Source: an uncultured Burkholderiales bacterium
GTDB taxonomy: Bacteria > Pseudomonadota > Gammaproteobacteria > Burkholderiales > Eutrophovitaceae
Length of the DNA stretch: 64,000 bases
Assembly (NCBI GenBank): GCA_951812315.1
Contig: CATOSA010000014.1
Coordinates: 1-64,000 of the forward strand
Direction of reading: 5' to 3'
The notes under the pieces are model-generated. The model was given only the letters and a program-made list of their open reading frames with translations. It searched no databases and was not told the origin of the DNA. The first letter of the stretch is position 1. Every line of letters starts with the position of its first letter. Positions 18,520 through 27,315 of this stretch are shown piece after piece. The position numbers were made by a program, and so were the translations under genes.

Positions 18520-19791
18520 ATGCCGGTGACGCCGTCTGCTGTACTACTGAAGTCTACCTGTGAGGCAACGCGGCTTGCGCTTGACCTCGAACGTCCGGCA
18601 GACACCGTACTGAGCGAATTTTTTCGAGCGAATCGTGGCCTTGGCAGTCACGATCGCCCGTTTGTTGCCGAGACCGTCTTCAACGTGTTGCGCAACAAGC
18701 GATTACTCGAAACAATCGTCCCGTCACCTGATGCCCGGCGCCTGGTCATTGCCAGCCTGGTCAAGTTGCAAGGCTTGTCAATCAAGGCGTTGCGGCCACT
18801 TGTCAATCGTGCAGACGAGGACTGGCTAATTGAAGTCAAGCGCTCTTCAACCGATACACTGCCAATGGCTGAACGACTGTCGCTTCCGGACTGGATCTGG
18901 CAACGCCTCGAATCCCAGCGTGGCAAAACGGCAGCCGAGCGTCTGGGCCGGGCGCTACTTGCACAAGCGCCACTCGATTTGCGTGTAAACACACTCATTG
19001 CGTCGCGCAGTGATGTACTTCAAGCGCTGGCTGACAGCGGCCTGGACGCGAGCGCAACACCCTACTCGCCGATCGGCATACGCATGGGCGGCCATCCACC
19101 GATCAATCAACATGCGCTATTTCGGAGCGGCGCCGTGGAAGTACAGGACGAGGGAAGCCAGTTACTGGGAATGCTGGTTGCACCCACGCGCCGTCAGATG
19201 GTGGTTGATTTTTGTGCCGGCGCTGGCGGGAAAACCTTGTTACTGGGCGCACTGATGCACAATCAGGGGCGCTTGTATGCGTTCGACGTCTCTGACAAGC
19301 GCCTTGACGCCCTCAAGCATCGCCTCAAGCGCTCGCACCTGTCCAATGTCCACCCACAGAGAATTGCCAGTGAACGCGATCCGAGAATCGGGCGCCTCAA
19401 AGGCAAGATCGACCGCGTGCTCGTGGATGCCCCATGCAGTGGCATGGGGACTTTGCGGCGCAATCCCGACATCAAGTGGCGCCAGTCACCCGCGTCCGTT
19501 GACGAATTGATCGACAAACAACGCCGGATTCTCGCCGCAAGCGCGCAGTTACTGAAGCCGGGTGGGCGGCTGGTCTATGCAACTTGCAGTCTGCTGCAAG
19601 AGGAAAACCAGCAAGTGGTCGAAGACTTTGTGTCCTCTGAAGACGGACGCTTTACGCCGGTGGATTGCCAGGCGTTACTGGATTCCCAGCGCCTCGACGT
19701 ACAAACCGGCCGCTATTTTCAGGTTCTGCCAGACAGGCATCAGTGTGACGGGTTTTTTGCAGCCATAGTGGAGCGCGCAAAGGACGCGTGA
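18520..19791 (+). CDS. RsmB/NOP2-type rRNA (cytosine-C5)-methyltransferase
   Basis: A 423-residue RNA m5C methyltransferase. An N-terminal NusB-like RNA-binding domain (about 1-140) precedes the Rossmann methyltransferase. Key features are the SAM loop VVDFCAGAGGKTLLL, the catalytic motif DAPCSGMGTLRRNPDIKW with its Cys, and the second Cys in YATCSLLQEENQ. The likely substrate is 16S rRNA, as for RsmB (C967), but related enzymes modify other positions or tRNA. It starts four bases after the DUF3108 stop and is probably co-transcribed with it. Confidence 0.9.
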   Translation: MPVTPSAVLLKSTCEATRLALDLERPADTVLSEFFRANRGLGSHDRPFVAETVFNVLRNKRLLETIVPSPDARRLVIASLVKLQGLSIKALRPLVNRADEDWLIEVKRSSTDTLPMAERLSLPDWIWQRLESQRGKTAAERLGRALLAQAPLDLRVNTLIASRSDVLQALADSGLDASATPYSPIGIRMGGHPPINQHALFRSGAVEVQDEGSQLLGMLVAPTRRQMVVDFCAGAGGKTLLLGALMHNQGRLYAFDVSDKRLDALKHRLKRSHLSNVHPQRIASERDPRIGRLKGKIDRVLVDAPCSGMGTLRRNPDIKWRQSPASVDELIDKQRRILAASAQLLKPGGRLVYATCSLLQEENQQVVEDFVSSEDGRFTPVDCQALLDSQRLDVQTGRYFQVLPDRHQCDGFFAAIVERAKDA

Positions 19792-20130
19792 TACGTCGAT
19801 CCTCGTCCACACGGCGCATCTCCATCAGCCAGATAGCAGGCACTGCCAACAGGAACTCACTTGGCAAATGACGGAATCAGAATTTGCTCGATTCAAGTTG
19901 AATAACCGGCATTTGCCCCAATAATTGGTTCTGATCGCGCATCTGCTGGCCGACGTTAGCTGCAACTTCAATGCATATAAGTAGTATTTCAGTGTTTTTT
20001 CGGGAACTTTCGGCACATTTAACGACTCTGTGAAGTCCCGGGTCGGCCATCGGGCATGAAAAAATTGCAGCGACACAAGGCATCGATACGGTAAAATCCT
20101 CATAACGACTGCGGATAAAAAGGAAACTGC
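19792..20130. other. Intergenic region upstream of the desaturase
   Basis: A 339-base gap between two plus-strand genes. It ends with an AAGGAAA ribosome-binding site 6-7 bases before the desaturase ATG. AT-rich stretches around 19975-20000 and 20088-20100 could hold a promoter, but no pair with good spacing was identified. Short minus-strand frames here have no family features. Confidence 0.5.
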
Positions 20131-21324
20131 ATGAATATCAATGGGTTAATAGACCTCCCGACATGGGTAAACGGTTTGATTGATCTTCCCTGGTGGGGGT
20201 ACGTTGTCACGGCGCTGGTCTTTACCCATATCACCATCGCCGGAGTAACGATATATCTACATCGCTACTCCGCGCACCGCGCGCTCGACCTGCATCCCGT
20301 GGTTTCACATTTTTTCCGGTTCTGGTTATGGCTGAGCACCGGAATGGTCACCAAGGAATGGACCGCAATACACCGCAAGCACCACGCGAAATGCGAAACC
20401 GAGGACGATCCACATAGCCCGCAGGTATTGGGATTGTCCAAGGTTCTTTTCGAGGGTTCGGAGCTATATCGCCAGGAAGGGGCCCAGCAGGAAACGCTCG
20501 ACAAGTACGGGCACGGCACTCCGGATGACTGGATAGAGCGCAATGTCTATAGCAAAACGGACATGGCTGGCGTTGGGCTGATGCTGATCATCGACACGGT
20601 CCTGTTCGGCCCCATTGGCCTGACCATATGGGCAGTGCAGATGCTGTGGATCCCCATATTCGCGGCCGGTGTCATTAACGGCGTCGGACACTTCATCGGC
20701 TATCGCAATTTCCAGGTCGACGATGCCAGCACAAACATTGTTCCCTGGGGCATTCTTATCGGTGGTGAAGAACTGCATAACAACCACCACGCATATGCGT
20801 CGTCTGCGCGCCTTTCGTCAAAGTGGTACGAATTTGACATTGGCTGGCTCTATATCCGGTTGATGGAAATGGCAGGCCTGGCCAAGGTCAAGAAAATAGC
20901 GCCGCAGGTCCGAATGCGCAATCCCAGCCAGACCTGCGATGTGCAAACCCTGCAGGCCGTGATTACACATCGCTATGACGTAATGGCCCGCTTTACTGGC
21001 TCCCTGAAATCAACCTGTGCCGATGAGATCAAGCGTATTGCTGCGAACAGCCCGGTACACGTGGCTGATTTCAAGCGCTGGCTGAGCGTCGACGAACGTT
21101 TCATCAGTGAACACGAGCGGGCTCGCATCGCCCAGGTGATCGAGAAAAGCCGGCTCCTCAAGACCGTCGCCACAATGCGCGAAGAGCTCACTTCACTCTG
21201 GCAGCGCTCGTCAGCGACCAAGGAACAACTGGTCAAGCAACTTGAGGACTGGTGCCGGCGTGCCGAGTTATCGGGCATCACGCCGCTACAGGACTTTTCG
21301 CGCACCTTGCGAAGCTACGCCTGA
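20131..21324 (+). CDS. Fatty-acid (acyl-CoA/acyl-lipid) delta-9-type desaturase
   Basis: A 397-residue membrane di-iron desaturase that would introduce a cis double bond into fatty acyl chains. The three histidine boxes are HRYSAH (44-49), HRKHH (81-85) and HNNHH (216-220). Hydrophobic segments lie near 22-42, 57-72, 147-165 and 168-190. The family core ends near residue 260; the last ~130 residues are a hydrophilic, mostly helical extension found in the proteobacterial subgroup. The N-terminus holds a ten-codon duplication: NGLIDLP occurs at 4-10 and again at 14-20. It probably has its own promoter. Confidence 0.92.
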   Translation: MNINGLIDLPTWVNGLIDLPWWGYVVTALVFTHITIAGVTIYLHRYSAHRALDLHPVVSHFFRFWLWLSTGMVTKEWTAIHRKHHAKCETEDDPHSPQVLGLSKVLFEGSELYRQEGAQQETLDKYGHGTPDDWIERNVYSKTDMAGVGLMLIIDTVLFGPIGLTIWAVQMLWIPIFAAGVINGVGHFIGYRNFQVDDASTNIVPWGILIGGEELHNNHHAYASSARLSSKWYEFDIGWLYIRLMEMAGLAKVKKIAPQVRMRNPSQTCDVQTLQAVITHRYDVMARFTGSLKSTCADEIKRIAANSPVHVADFKRWLSVDERFISEHERARIAQVIEKSRLLKTVATMREELTSLWQRSSATKEQLVKQLEDWCRRAELSGITPLQDFSRTLRSYA

Positions 21325-21364
21325 ATATCGCCGCCCCGTTATGAGTTACGCACAAGCTGCCAGG

Positions 21365-21473
21365 CGATAGAGCATTTAGAGAGATAGAGCATTAGAGATT
21401 AGAACAGTGCATTAAAAGCGCATTAAAAATTTGGACAGTGCATTAAACATTAAATTAGAACAGTGCATTAAAA
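21365..21473. repeat. AT-rich degenerate direct repeats before a shared terminator
   Basis: The words GATAGAGCATT (two copies) and ACAGTGCATTAAA (three copies, two of them preceded by AGA) recur in about 110 bases after the desaturase gene. They are not coding. Confidence 0.75.
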
Positions 21474-21501
21474 AAGCCCGCTTTTTCTGCGGGCTTTTTT
21501 T
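21470..21501. terminator. Bidirectional Rho-independent terminator
   Basis: An A-run, stem GCCCGC (21476-21481), a short T-rich loop, GCGGGC (21489-21494), and a T-run follow each other. The symmetric A and T tracts let it serve both the desaturase (plus) and rpmB-rpmG (minus). Confidence 0.9.
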
Positions 21502-21518
21502 GTACGCGTAAGGAAAAC

Positions 21519-21674
21519 TTACTTGAGCTTCGTTTCCTTATAAATCACATGCTTGCGGGCTACCGGATCGAATTTCTTGATCTCCAATTTACCCGGCATC
21601 GTGCGCTTGTTCTTCGTCGTTGTATAGAAATGGCCGGTTCCGGCAGACGATTCCAGCTTGATCTTGTCTCGCAT
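21519..21674 (-). CDS. rpmG: 50S ribosomal protein L33
   Basis: A 51-residue protein, [20 protein letters not shown] at the start, then [22 protein letters not shown] and a KETKLK end. This is the standard length and sequence of bacterial L33, a component of the 50S subunit near the E site. The zinc-binding cysteines of C+ forms are absent, so this is a zinc-independent L33. AGGGAG lies ten bases upstream of the ATG. It follows rpmB in the usual rpmB-rpmG pair, 108 bases downstream. Confidence 0.96.
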   Translation of the reverse strand: MRDKIKLESSAGTGHFYTTTKNKRTMPGKLEIKKFDPVARKHVIYKETKLK

Positions 21675-21764
21675 CACATGTCTCCCTGATTCAATCTATC
21701 AAACAGCTCACTTGTTCAAACTCATTTGGTCAACCTAACTTGACCAAACGGCTTCGCAATTTTT

Positions 21765-21794
21765 TTTTCAGACGGCTTCTTTTCAGACGGCTTC
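21765..21794. repeat. 15-bp tandem repeat covering the rpmB stop codon
   Basis: TTTTCAGACGGCTTC occurs at 21765-21779 and 21780-21794. The second copy includes the last codons and the stop of rpmB, so the gene end has been duplicated behind itself. Confidence 0.9.
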
Positions 21795-22019
21795 GCCGCG
21801 AGCACGCATCTCGGTAAGAACGACGTCGACACCCTTCTTGTCGATCATTCGCAGGCCCGCCCGCGTCAGACGCATTCGAACCCAGCGATTCTCACTCTCC
21901 ACCCAGATGCGCTTGTACTGGAGATTCGGGTAGAAGCGTCGCTTGTTCCTGTTGTTGGCGTGGGAAACATTGTTCCCCGACATCGGCTTTTTGCCGGTTA
22001 CCTGACATACGCGGGACAT
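21783..22019 (-). CDS. rpmB: 50S ribosomal protein L28
   Basis: A 78-residue protein with the L28 pattern [30 protein letters not shown], and [12 protein letters not shown]. Length matches the family. L28 is a late-assembling 50S protein. It is the upstream member of rpmB-rpmG on the minus strand. A 392-base gap separates it from the divergent lactonase-like gene. Confidence 0.97.
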   Translation of the reverse strand: MSRVCQVTGKKPMSGNNVSHANNRNKRRFYPNLQYKRIWVESENRWVRMRLTRAGLRMIDKKGVDVVLTEMRARGEAV

Positions 22020-22411
22020 GAATTTCTCTCAGAAGTACAAATTTTTGAAGGGCGGCTTTATACCACGCCACACACCGTGCAGGCAAGCAATCTCTGCCCA
22101 GTAATGGGCGCTCGCTGGCGCTTCTTCAGACCATGCAAATCCCTCTCCCGGACACCGATTGTCTTGTCCGTCACAAAATGAAATCTCTGACGAAGGCGCC
22201 GGGGGACGCAATTTCCTGTTGTTTCAATCGGGTGGACATAGTACGCTTGCGACGTGGGTCGAAAGGCCACACATTTTTCAGGGGCTTGTAACAATCGCGA
22301 ATAATGCGAACTCTCGCCCGGCAGAGGGATACGCTTCCGGCCCACAAGGCCTGGAGATCTGCACGGACATTCGCGGGTACATAAGACCACCAACAGGAGG
22401 AAAATCTAGCC
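22020..22411. other. Intergenic region between divergent rpmB and lactonase-like gene
   Basis: A 392-base gap carrying the promoters of rpmB-rpmG and of the metallo-hydrolase. Overlapping short frames on both strands lack family features. An AGGAGG element lies 11 bases before the hydrolase ATG. No terminator, repeat or conserved RNA was recognised. Confidence 0.5.
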
Positions 22412-23284
22412 ATGAAGAAGTCAGCCATCCTTGCGGCAATGCTGGGTCTCGTCTTTGCAATGGGCGCGTCCGTAGGTTCCGCACATAACACGCCAATCAA
22501 GGCATATTGGGCAGCCAGCGGCACGTTCGGCCCGTTTAACATTCGCGGCCTGATCCCGGCGCTGCCGGCAGATCGTGCCCGCGATATCACCATCCCCGTA
22601 CCGATGTGGATCATTGATCACCCGAAAGGCCTGGTCGTGTTCGATACCGGTAACAACGTCGCCCTGAATTCACCCGGTGGCTGCGAAAAGCACTGGAGCC
22701 CGGGACAGTGTGGCTTCCTGAAGCCGAGCCAGAAGCGTTCCGACGTTATCGACATGCAACTGAAGAAGCTTGGCTACTCGGTTGACGACGTCAAGGTTGT
22801 CGTTTCTTCGCACTCTCACCTTGACCATATCGGTAACATCGAAATGTTCCCGAATGCTCTGCACATCCTGCAAAAAGTCGAGCTCTATCAGGCATGGTGG
22901 CCAGAGAAGTTCCAGCGCGGATCCAACGCACACATCATGGCCGATTATGATGGCGCCCGCGACTTCAACTACCTCGCACTCGATGGTGATTTCGACATCT
23001 ATGGTGACGGCGCGATCACAGTGCTGAACGCACCGGGCCACACTCTTGGCAACCAGTCAATGCGCCTGAAGTTCGCTGACGGCCATTCGATCGTTATTGC
23101 ACAAGACGCTTTGTGGATGCGCGAGAACCTGGAAGGCTTCCCGGCCGGCCTGAACTTCAGTGTCAAGACGTACTTTGAAAGTGCTGACCGGCTGAAGGCG
23201 ATATCCGACCTGGAAGGCGCAGAACTGTTCTTCGGTCACGACGAGCAGCAATGGAAGGAAAAAGGCAATCGCTGGTACAGGTAA
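22412..23284 (+). CDS. Exported metallo-beta-lactamase-fold hydrolase, N-acyl-homoserine-lactonase-like
   Basis: A 290-residue protein with a signal peptide (MKKSAILAAMLGLVFAMGAS, cleavage near GSA-HN). The MBL metal site is complete: HSHLDH at 134-139, His210 in APGHTLGNQ, Asp232 in AQDALW and His276 in FFGHDEQQW. The domain layout resembles the AttM/AiiB lactonase group, which opens acyl-homoserine lactones. Many relatives have other or unknown substrates, so quorum quenching is only a possibility. Export to the periplasm is unusual for AHL lactonases, which are mostly cytoplasmic. The gene ends in its own terminator and precedes, but is probably not part of, the ABC exporter operon. Confidence 0.82.
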   Translation: MKKSAILAAMLGLVFAMGASVGSAHNTPIKAYWAASGTFGPFNIRGLIPALPADRARDITIPVPMWIIDHPKGLVVFDTGNNVALNSPGGCEKHWSPGQCGFLKPSQKRSDVIDMQLKKLGYSVDDVKVVVSSHSHLDHIGNIEMFPNALHILQKVELYQAWWPEKFQRGSNAHIMADYDGARDFNYLALDGDFDIYGDGAITVLNAPGHTLGNQSMRLKFADGHSIVIAQDALWMRENLEGFPAGLNFSVKTYFESADRLKAISDLEGAELFFGHDEQQWKEKGNRWYR

Positions 23285-23308
23285 TACACGGATCTAATCC
23301 GTTCCCGA

Positions 23309-23336
23309 AAGGCCCTCCGAAATCTGGGGGGCCTTT
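23309..23336 (+). terminator. Rho-independent terminator after the MBL-fold hydrolase
   Basis: AAGGCCCTCC and GGGGGGCCTT form a GC-rich hairpin followed by TTTC, 25 bases after the stop codon. Confidence 0.85.
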
Positions 23337-23370
23337 TCATTCCTGCCAGACCATATAATCGCCACGCGTC

Positions 23371-24336
23371 ATGTCAGCAGCAATCGAACTGAAGTCTGTA
23401 TCAAAGCGGTACGGCCCAAAAACCATCATTGACGACATCTCCTTTACAGTTGAACAAGGAGAGATTGTCGGCTTCCTCGGCCCTAACGGCGCTGGTAAGA
23501 CCACGACGATGCGCATGATCGCCGGCTTTACCACGGCGAGCTCGGGAACCATCAAGGTTGCCGGGCACGATATGGCGACCGAGAACAAGCAAGCCGCTGA
23601 AAAACTCGGCTACCTGCCTGAACATCCGCCCCTGTACGACACCCTCGACGTGGAGACCTATCTGCGCTTTGTGGCCAAGGTCAAGGGCGTACCGTCGCGC
23701 AGCATTAACTCCGACCTGGATCGAGTCGTGCAGTCGTGCAGGCTCGAACAGGTGTTCACGCGCGAAATTTACAAACTGTCCAAGGGATACCGGCAACGAC
23801 TCGGGCTTGCGCAGGCACTGTTGGGAAAGCCGGAAGTATTATTGCTGGATGAGCCGACTGCAGGCCTGGACCCGGGGCAGATTCACGAAACACGTGAAGT
23901 GATACGCAGCTTCGGTGAGCAGCACGCTGTTCTAATCAGTACCCATATCCTTCCCGAGGTTACATTGATCTGCAACCGCGTCGCCATCATAAACAACGGC
24001 AGGCTGCTTGCTGTCGACTCTCCCAAGGGATTGCAGCAAGCGTCCGAAGAAACCAGCAGGGTGACATTACAGGTTTCAGCGCCGGCAGACGCACTGCAAC
24101 AAGAGCTGATGGCAATCGACGGCGTGCTATCAGTCAACGTGAGCGACATCGATTCAGGATCGGACATCGTCAAGGCCGAGTGCCAGGTTGAAACCCGGGA
24201 CGGAATCGAAGCGGAAATCGCACGCATTACCACTGCACGGTGGGGCCTGCATGGCCTGGAAAGGTTACACCCCACGCTGGAGAATGTTTTCCTGCGTTAC
24301 GTAGGCGAAACAAGCGCCGAACAGGAAGCGGTATGA
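23371..24336 (+). CDS. ABC-2 exporter ATP-binding protein (GldA-like)
   Basis: A 321-residue ATPase. Walker A is GPNGAGKTTTMRM, the signature is LSKGYRQRLGLAQAL, Walker B is VLLLDEPTAGLDPGQ, and the H-loop is STHIL. A C-terminal domain of about 100 residues follows, as in ATPases of ABC-2 (DrrA/GldA/CcmA-like) systems. The stop overlaps the next gene (ATGA at 24333-24336). With the three following genes it forms a Gld-like module. In Bacteroidetes GldAFG supports gliding; in proteobacteria the cargo is unknown and gliding should not be assumed. Confidence 0.92.
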   Translation: MSAAIELKSVSKRYGPKTIIDDISFTVEQGEIVGFLGPNGAGKTTTMRMIAGFTTASSGTIKVAGHDMATENKQAAEKLGYLPEHPPLYDTLDVETYLRFVAKVKGVPSRSINSDLDRVVQSCRLEQVFTREIYKLSKGYRQRLGLAQALLGKPEVLLLDEPTAGLDPGQIHETREVIRSFGEQHAVLISTHILPEVTLICNRVAIINNGRLLAVDSPKGLQQASEETSRVTLQVSAPADALQQELMAIDGVLSVNVSDIDSGSDIVKAECQVETRDGIEAEIARITTARWGLHGLERLHPTLENVFLRYVGETSAEQEAV

Positions 24337-25040
24337 ATCGGGTACTTGCGCTTTACCAGAAGGAAATACTGTCCTATTTCCGCTCACCGATCGCCTATTT
24401 TGTGGTTTCGGTATTCTTGCTTGGGACTGCATATTTCTTCCTGTACAACGTATTTCTGACAGGCAGCGCAACCATGGACGGCACATTTGCCAACATGGGC
24501 ATGTTGCTGGTTACGGTCAGTCCGGTCATAACAATGCGCTTATTCGCCAGTGAATACAGCGGCGGAACAATGGAATTGCTGACCACGCTGCCACTTCGAA
24601 ACTGGCAAATCGTTATCGGAAAATTTCTAGGCGCCGTCACGATTCTCTTGTTGATGATGTTCGGTACCGCCATCAACCTGATACCGCTTTACCTCTACGG
24701 AAATCCGGAAACCACGACAATCCTGTCAGGCTATATTGGATTTGCATTGCTGGGCATGGCGTGCCTTGCGGTCGGCCAACTGTTCTCCGCATTCACACAA
24801 AACCAGATCGTGGCAGCGCTGATAACTGTTCCTGTTCTCCTCGCATTCTGGACTATCGGTCATCTGCAAAGTTTCCAGTCGTCAACAACGCTGCACGCAA
24901 TTTTCGGATACGTGTCTTTCTCGCTGCATTTCGGGGATTTCATCAGTGGCCTGGTACGAAGTGAAGCTGTCGCTTTCTATCTCGTCGTTTGTGCAATCGC
25001 ATTAACGCTGAACACAAGTTACTTGCAGTGGCGCCGTTGA
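24333..25040 (+). CDS. ABC-2 family permease (GldF-like)
   Basis: A 235-residue inner-membrane protein with six hydrophobic segments, beginning MNRVLALYQKEILSYFRSP, the typical cytoplasmic start of ABC-2 permeases. The motif FASEYSGGTMELLTTLPLR, a soluble loop before TM3, is diagnostic of the family. The ATG at 24333 overlaps the ATPase stop; a longer frame exists but reads through the ATPase gene. It is the membrane partner of the upstream ATPase and of the GldG-like protein downstream. Confidence 0.92.
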   Translation: MNRVLALYQKEILSYFRSPIAYFVVSVFLLGTAYFFLYNVFLTGSATMDGTFANMGMLLVTVSPVITMRLFASEYSGGTMELLTTLPLRNWQIVIGKFLGAVTILLLMMFGTAINLIPLYLYGNPETTTILSGYIGFALLGMACLAVGQLFSAFTQNQIVAALITVPVLLAFWTIGHLQSFQSSTTLHAIFGYVSFSLHFGDFISGLVRSEAVAFYLVVCAIALTLNTSYLQWRR

Positions 25041-25042
25041 CC

Positions 25043-26659
25043 ATGGAAAAATCTTTCCGATCAATACTGATTTTACTGGCGGGTGCCGCGCTCTTGCTGA
25101 CCGCAATCGCCCTGGATGCCATTGTCCTCGAAGGAGGCGCCTGGACCGTACCACTTGGCATATTGGGCGCCGCACTGGTGCTGTGGAGCCTGTACCTGTT
25201 GCGCGTAGAGATGACCGGGCTGGTCAAGCATCGCCGCGGTGAGATTGCATTGTTTACCGTTGGCGTTATCGGCGTGCTGGTCGCGTTGGCGTACTTCTCG
25301 ACGCGCTATACAGTGCGATATGACTTGACCCATGAGAAGCTCTACTCGTTGTCGGACCAGACCGTGACAATGCTGCAAAGCATCGAGGACCCGGTGCACA
25401 TCACCTTCTTTCACGACTCCGGAATGCGCGAGACGGTCGAGCTCTACGAGTTGATGGCATCGCAAACCGACAAAGTCACGGTCGAGTTCTTCGACCCGAT
25501 GCTCAATCCCGCGCAAGCGCGCCTGCGTGGCGTCCAGTTTCCCGGAACTGCCCTCATGCAAAGCGGCGAGCGTACGATCCAGATTCACGGTCCGGAAGAA
25601 ACCGACATCGCAAACGGCCTTCTTCGCGTTTCCCTCGGTGTCCAACAAACCATTTGCTTTCTCGACGGGCATGGAGAGGCCGATCCATTCAGCCTTGAGT
25701 CACACGATCACCTCGAAGGCGCTGCCGGGCATAGCCATGGGGCAGGTTCCAAGATCGTGATACATGAAACCCATGGCATGGCGAAAGCGCGCCACGGCCT
25801 GGAAACATTGAACTACGTTGTTGAGAAAGTGGCCACCATGAGTGGCGTCAGATCACTATCACAATGTGCTGTTCTTGTCGTGGCAGGTCCGAAATTACCT
25901 CTGCTACCGCAAGAAGTGGCCATCATCAGCGACTATCTTGATGGCGGTGGCAATGCGTTGTTCATGATCGATCCGTTCGTCCAGACCGAGCTTGAAACAG
26001 TGATAGGAAAATACGGGATCATCCTGGATAACAACATCGTGCTTGACCCGGTTAGTCATTTTTGGGCCGACGCATCGTCGCCGGCTGTCACGCAATACAA
26101 TCGGCACCAGGTCACGCGCGGTCTGCCGCTGACATTCTTCCCAGGTGTACGATCAGTATCGCCGACCGAACGTGTGGCAGGCACGTCGGTGACTGCCTTG
26201 GTCAACACGTCGAACAAGAGCTTCGGCGAAACATCGCCGGACCGGATCGAGTTTAACGAAGGCGAAGACATGACTGGCCCGCTGACCATCATGGTCGCGT
26301 CAACCTTGCGTCCGGAACGTGTCGCAGATGAACTGGCAGTATCGCGGACTACCGACGATTCCCCCTTGCCTTCCCCGCACATCGAAGGTAGCGCCAAGTC
26401 GCGCATCGCGGTCATTGGAGATTCGGATTTCGCGACGAATTCCTTCTTCCACGTTCTCGGAAATGGCAACCTGTTTCTGAACGCGATGAATTATCTGGCC
26501 GCGCGCGAAAATCTGATCGGGGTCGAACCACGGACCTACGACCCACCGCGCGTCAACCTGACAAATCGCCAGATGAAGGGGACCTTCCTGCTTTCCGTCG
26601 TCCTTCTCCCGGCTATTCTCGCCATCATCGGAATCGCCGTGTGGTGGAGACAACGGTGA
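25043..26659 (+). CDS. GldG-family ABC-type auxiliary membrane protein
   Basis: A 538-residue protein starting MEKSFRSILILLAGAALLL two bases after the permease stop. Three N-terminal hydrophobic segments (about 7-25, 35-55, 70-90) precede a large extracytoplasmic domain with the GldG/YbbN-like features TRYTVRYDLTHEKLYSLSDQT, a VTVEFFDP strand and a central DUF. A final hydrophobic helix (FLLSVVLLPAILAIIGIAVWW) anchors the C-terminus. A His-rich loop HDHLEGAAGHSHG is present at about 230-245. The role is assumed to be a periplasmic partner of the exporter; the substrate is unknown. Confidence 0.85.
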   Translation: MEKSFRSILILLAGAALLLTAIALDAIVLEGGAWTVPLGILGAALVLWSLYLLRVEMTGLVKHRRGEIALFTVGVIGVLVALAYFSTRYTVRYDLTHEKLYSLSDQTVTMLQSIEDPVHITFFHDSGMRETVELYELMASQTDKVTVEFFDPMLNPAQARLRGVQFPGTALMQSGERTIQIHGPEETDIANGLLRVSLGVQQTICFLDGHGEADPFSLESHDHLEGAAGHSHGAGSKIVIHETHGMAKARHGLETLNYVVEKVATMSGVRSLSQCAVLVVAGPKLPLLPQEVAIISDYLDGGGNALFMIDPFVQTELETVIGKYGIILDNNIVLDPVSHFWADASSPAVTQYNRHQVTRGLPLTFFPGVRSVSPTERVAGTSVTALVNTSNKSFGETSPDRIEFNEGEDMTGPLTIMVASTLRPERVADELAVSRTTDDSPLPSPHIEGSAKSRIAVIGDSDFATNSFFHVLGNGNLFLNAMNYLAARENLIGVEPRTYDPPRVNLTNRQMKGTFLLSVVLLPAILAIIGIAVWWRQR

Positions 26660-27255
26660 GCCAGGGCCATGGCCGGGCAGCAAAGATCTGGATTGTACTG
26701 GCGGTTTTAATAGCGATTGCAATTGGCGTGGAAGTACGCGACCGATCAACGCAACAAGCCACAAGCGTCCCGGCCGGACCTTCGATGTTGATGCCCGCGC
26801 CTATCGACGAGATGTCAGCGATCGAAATCGCGTACGACAACAATCTGCACCGGTTCGCGCGTGACGACCAAGGAATGTGGTTCTATCACGGCGTTCACGC
26901 AGGAGCACAAGCCAACCACGAACATGTTCCGGACCCGGCAATGTCCGACAAGATTGCTGCGTCGCTGAGCGCACTGGGACGTGCACGCATCGAGCGCCAG
27001 CTTGATCCGATTGAAGGTGATCCGTTCGGCGTGACCCGGCCGGTGATGATCATTATTGTATTTCTGCCCGATCGTACAGAATCTGCAATGCAGTACGCCG
27101 TCGGCGATCTTGCCCCGGATGACCTGAGCCGCTACGTTCAGGTAGTCTCAAGCAAGCAGGTTCTGACGATTCCGCACTATCAGATACAAAATCTGATTGA
27201 TCTGATCACAGCGGTCTCTGCCCAACCTGCGCCCGAATCTGCCTCGGCAAGCTGA
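26656..27255 (+). CDS. DUF4340-like membrane-anchored protein
   Basis: A 199-residue protein. The GTG at 26656 overlaps the GldG-like stop (GTGA) and has GGAGA eight bases upstream; another GTG 15 bases earlier is less likely. One N-terminal hydrophobic helix (IWIVLAVLIAIAIGV) is followed by a periplasmic domain resembling DUF4340, the usual last member of gldAFG-DUF4340 clusters. Function unknown. Translational coupling to the GldG-like gene argues that it is a subunit of the same transporter. Confidence 0.75.
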   Translation: MSQGHGRAAKIWIVLAVLIAIAIGVEVRDRSTQQATSVPAGPSMLMPAPIDEMSAIEIAYDNNLHRFARDDQGMWFYHGVHAGAQANHEHVPDPAMSDKIAASLSALGRARIERQLDPIEGDPFGVTRPVMIIIVFLPDRTESAMQYAVGDLAPDDLSRYVQVVSSKQVLTIPHYQIQNLIDLITAVSAQPAPESASAS

Positions 27256-27315
27256 CTGGGCGGCCAGGTCGGATTCGGCACTGTTCGGCTGTGCACCAGC
27301 CGCAGATCTCGAGCA

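Noticed and set aside
21365-21473. A CRISPR-like array
   Set aside because: The repeated words are short, AT-rich and irregularly spaced, with no conserved spacer length and no cas genes.
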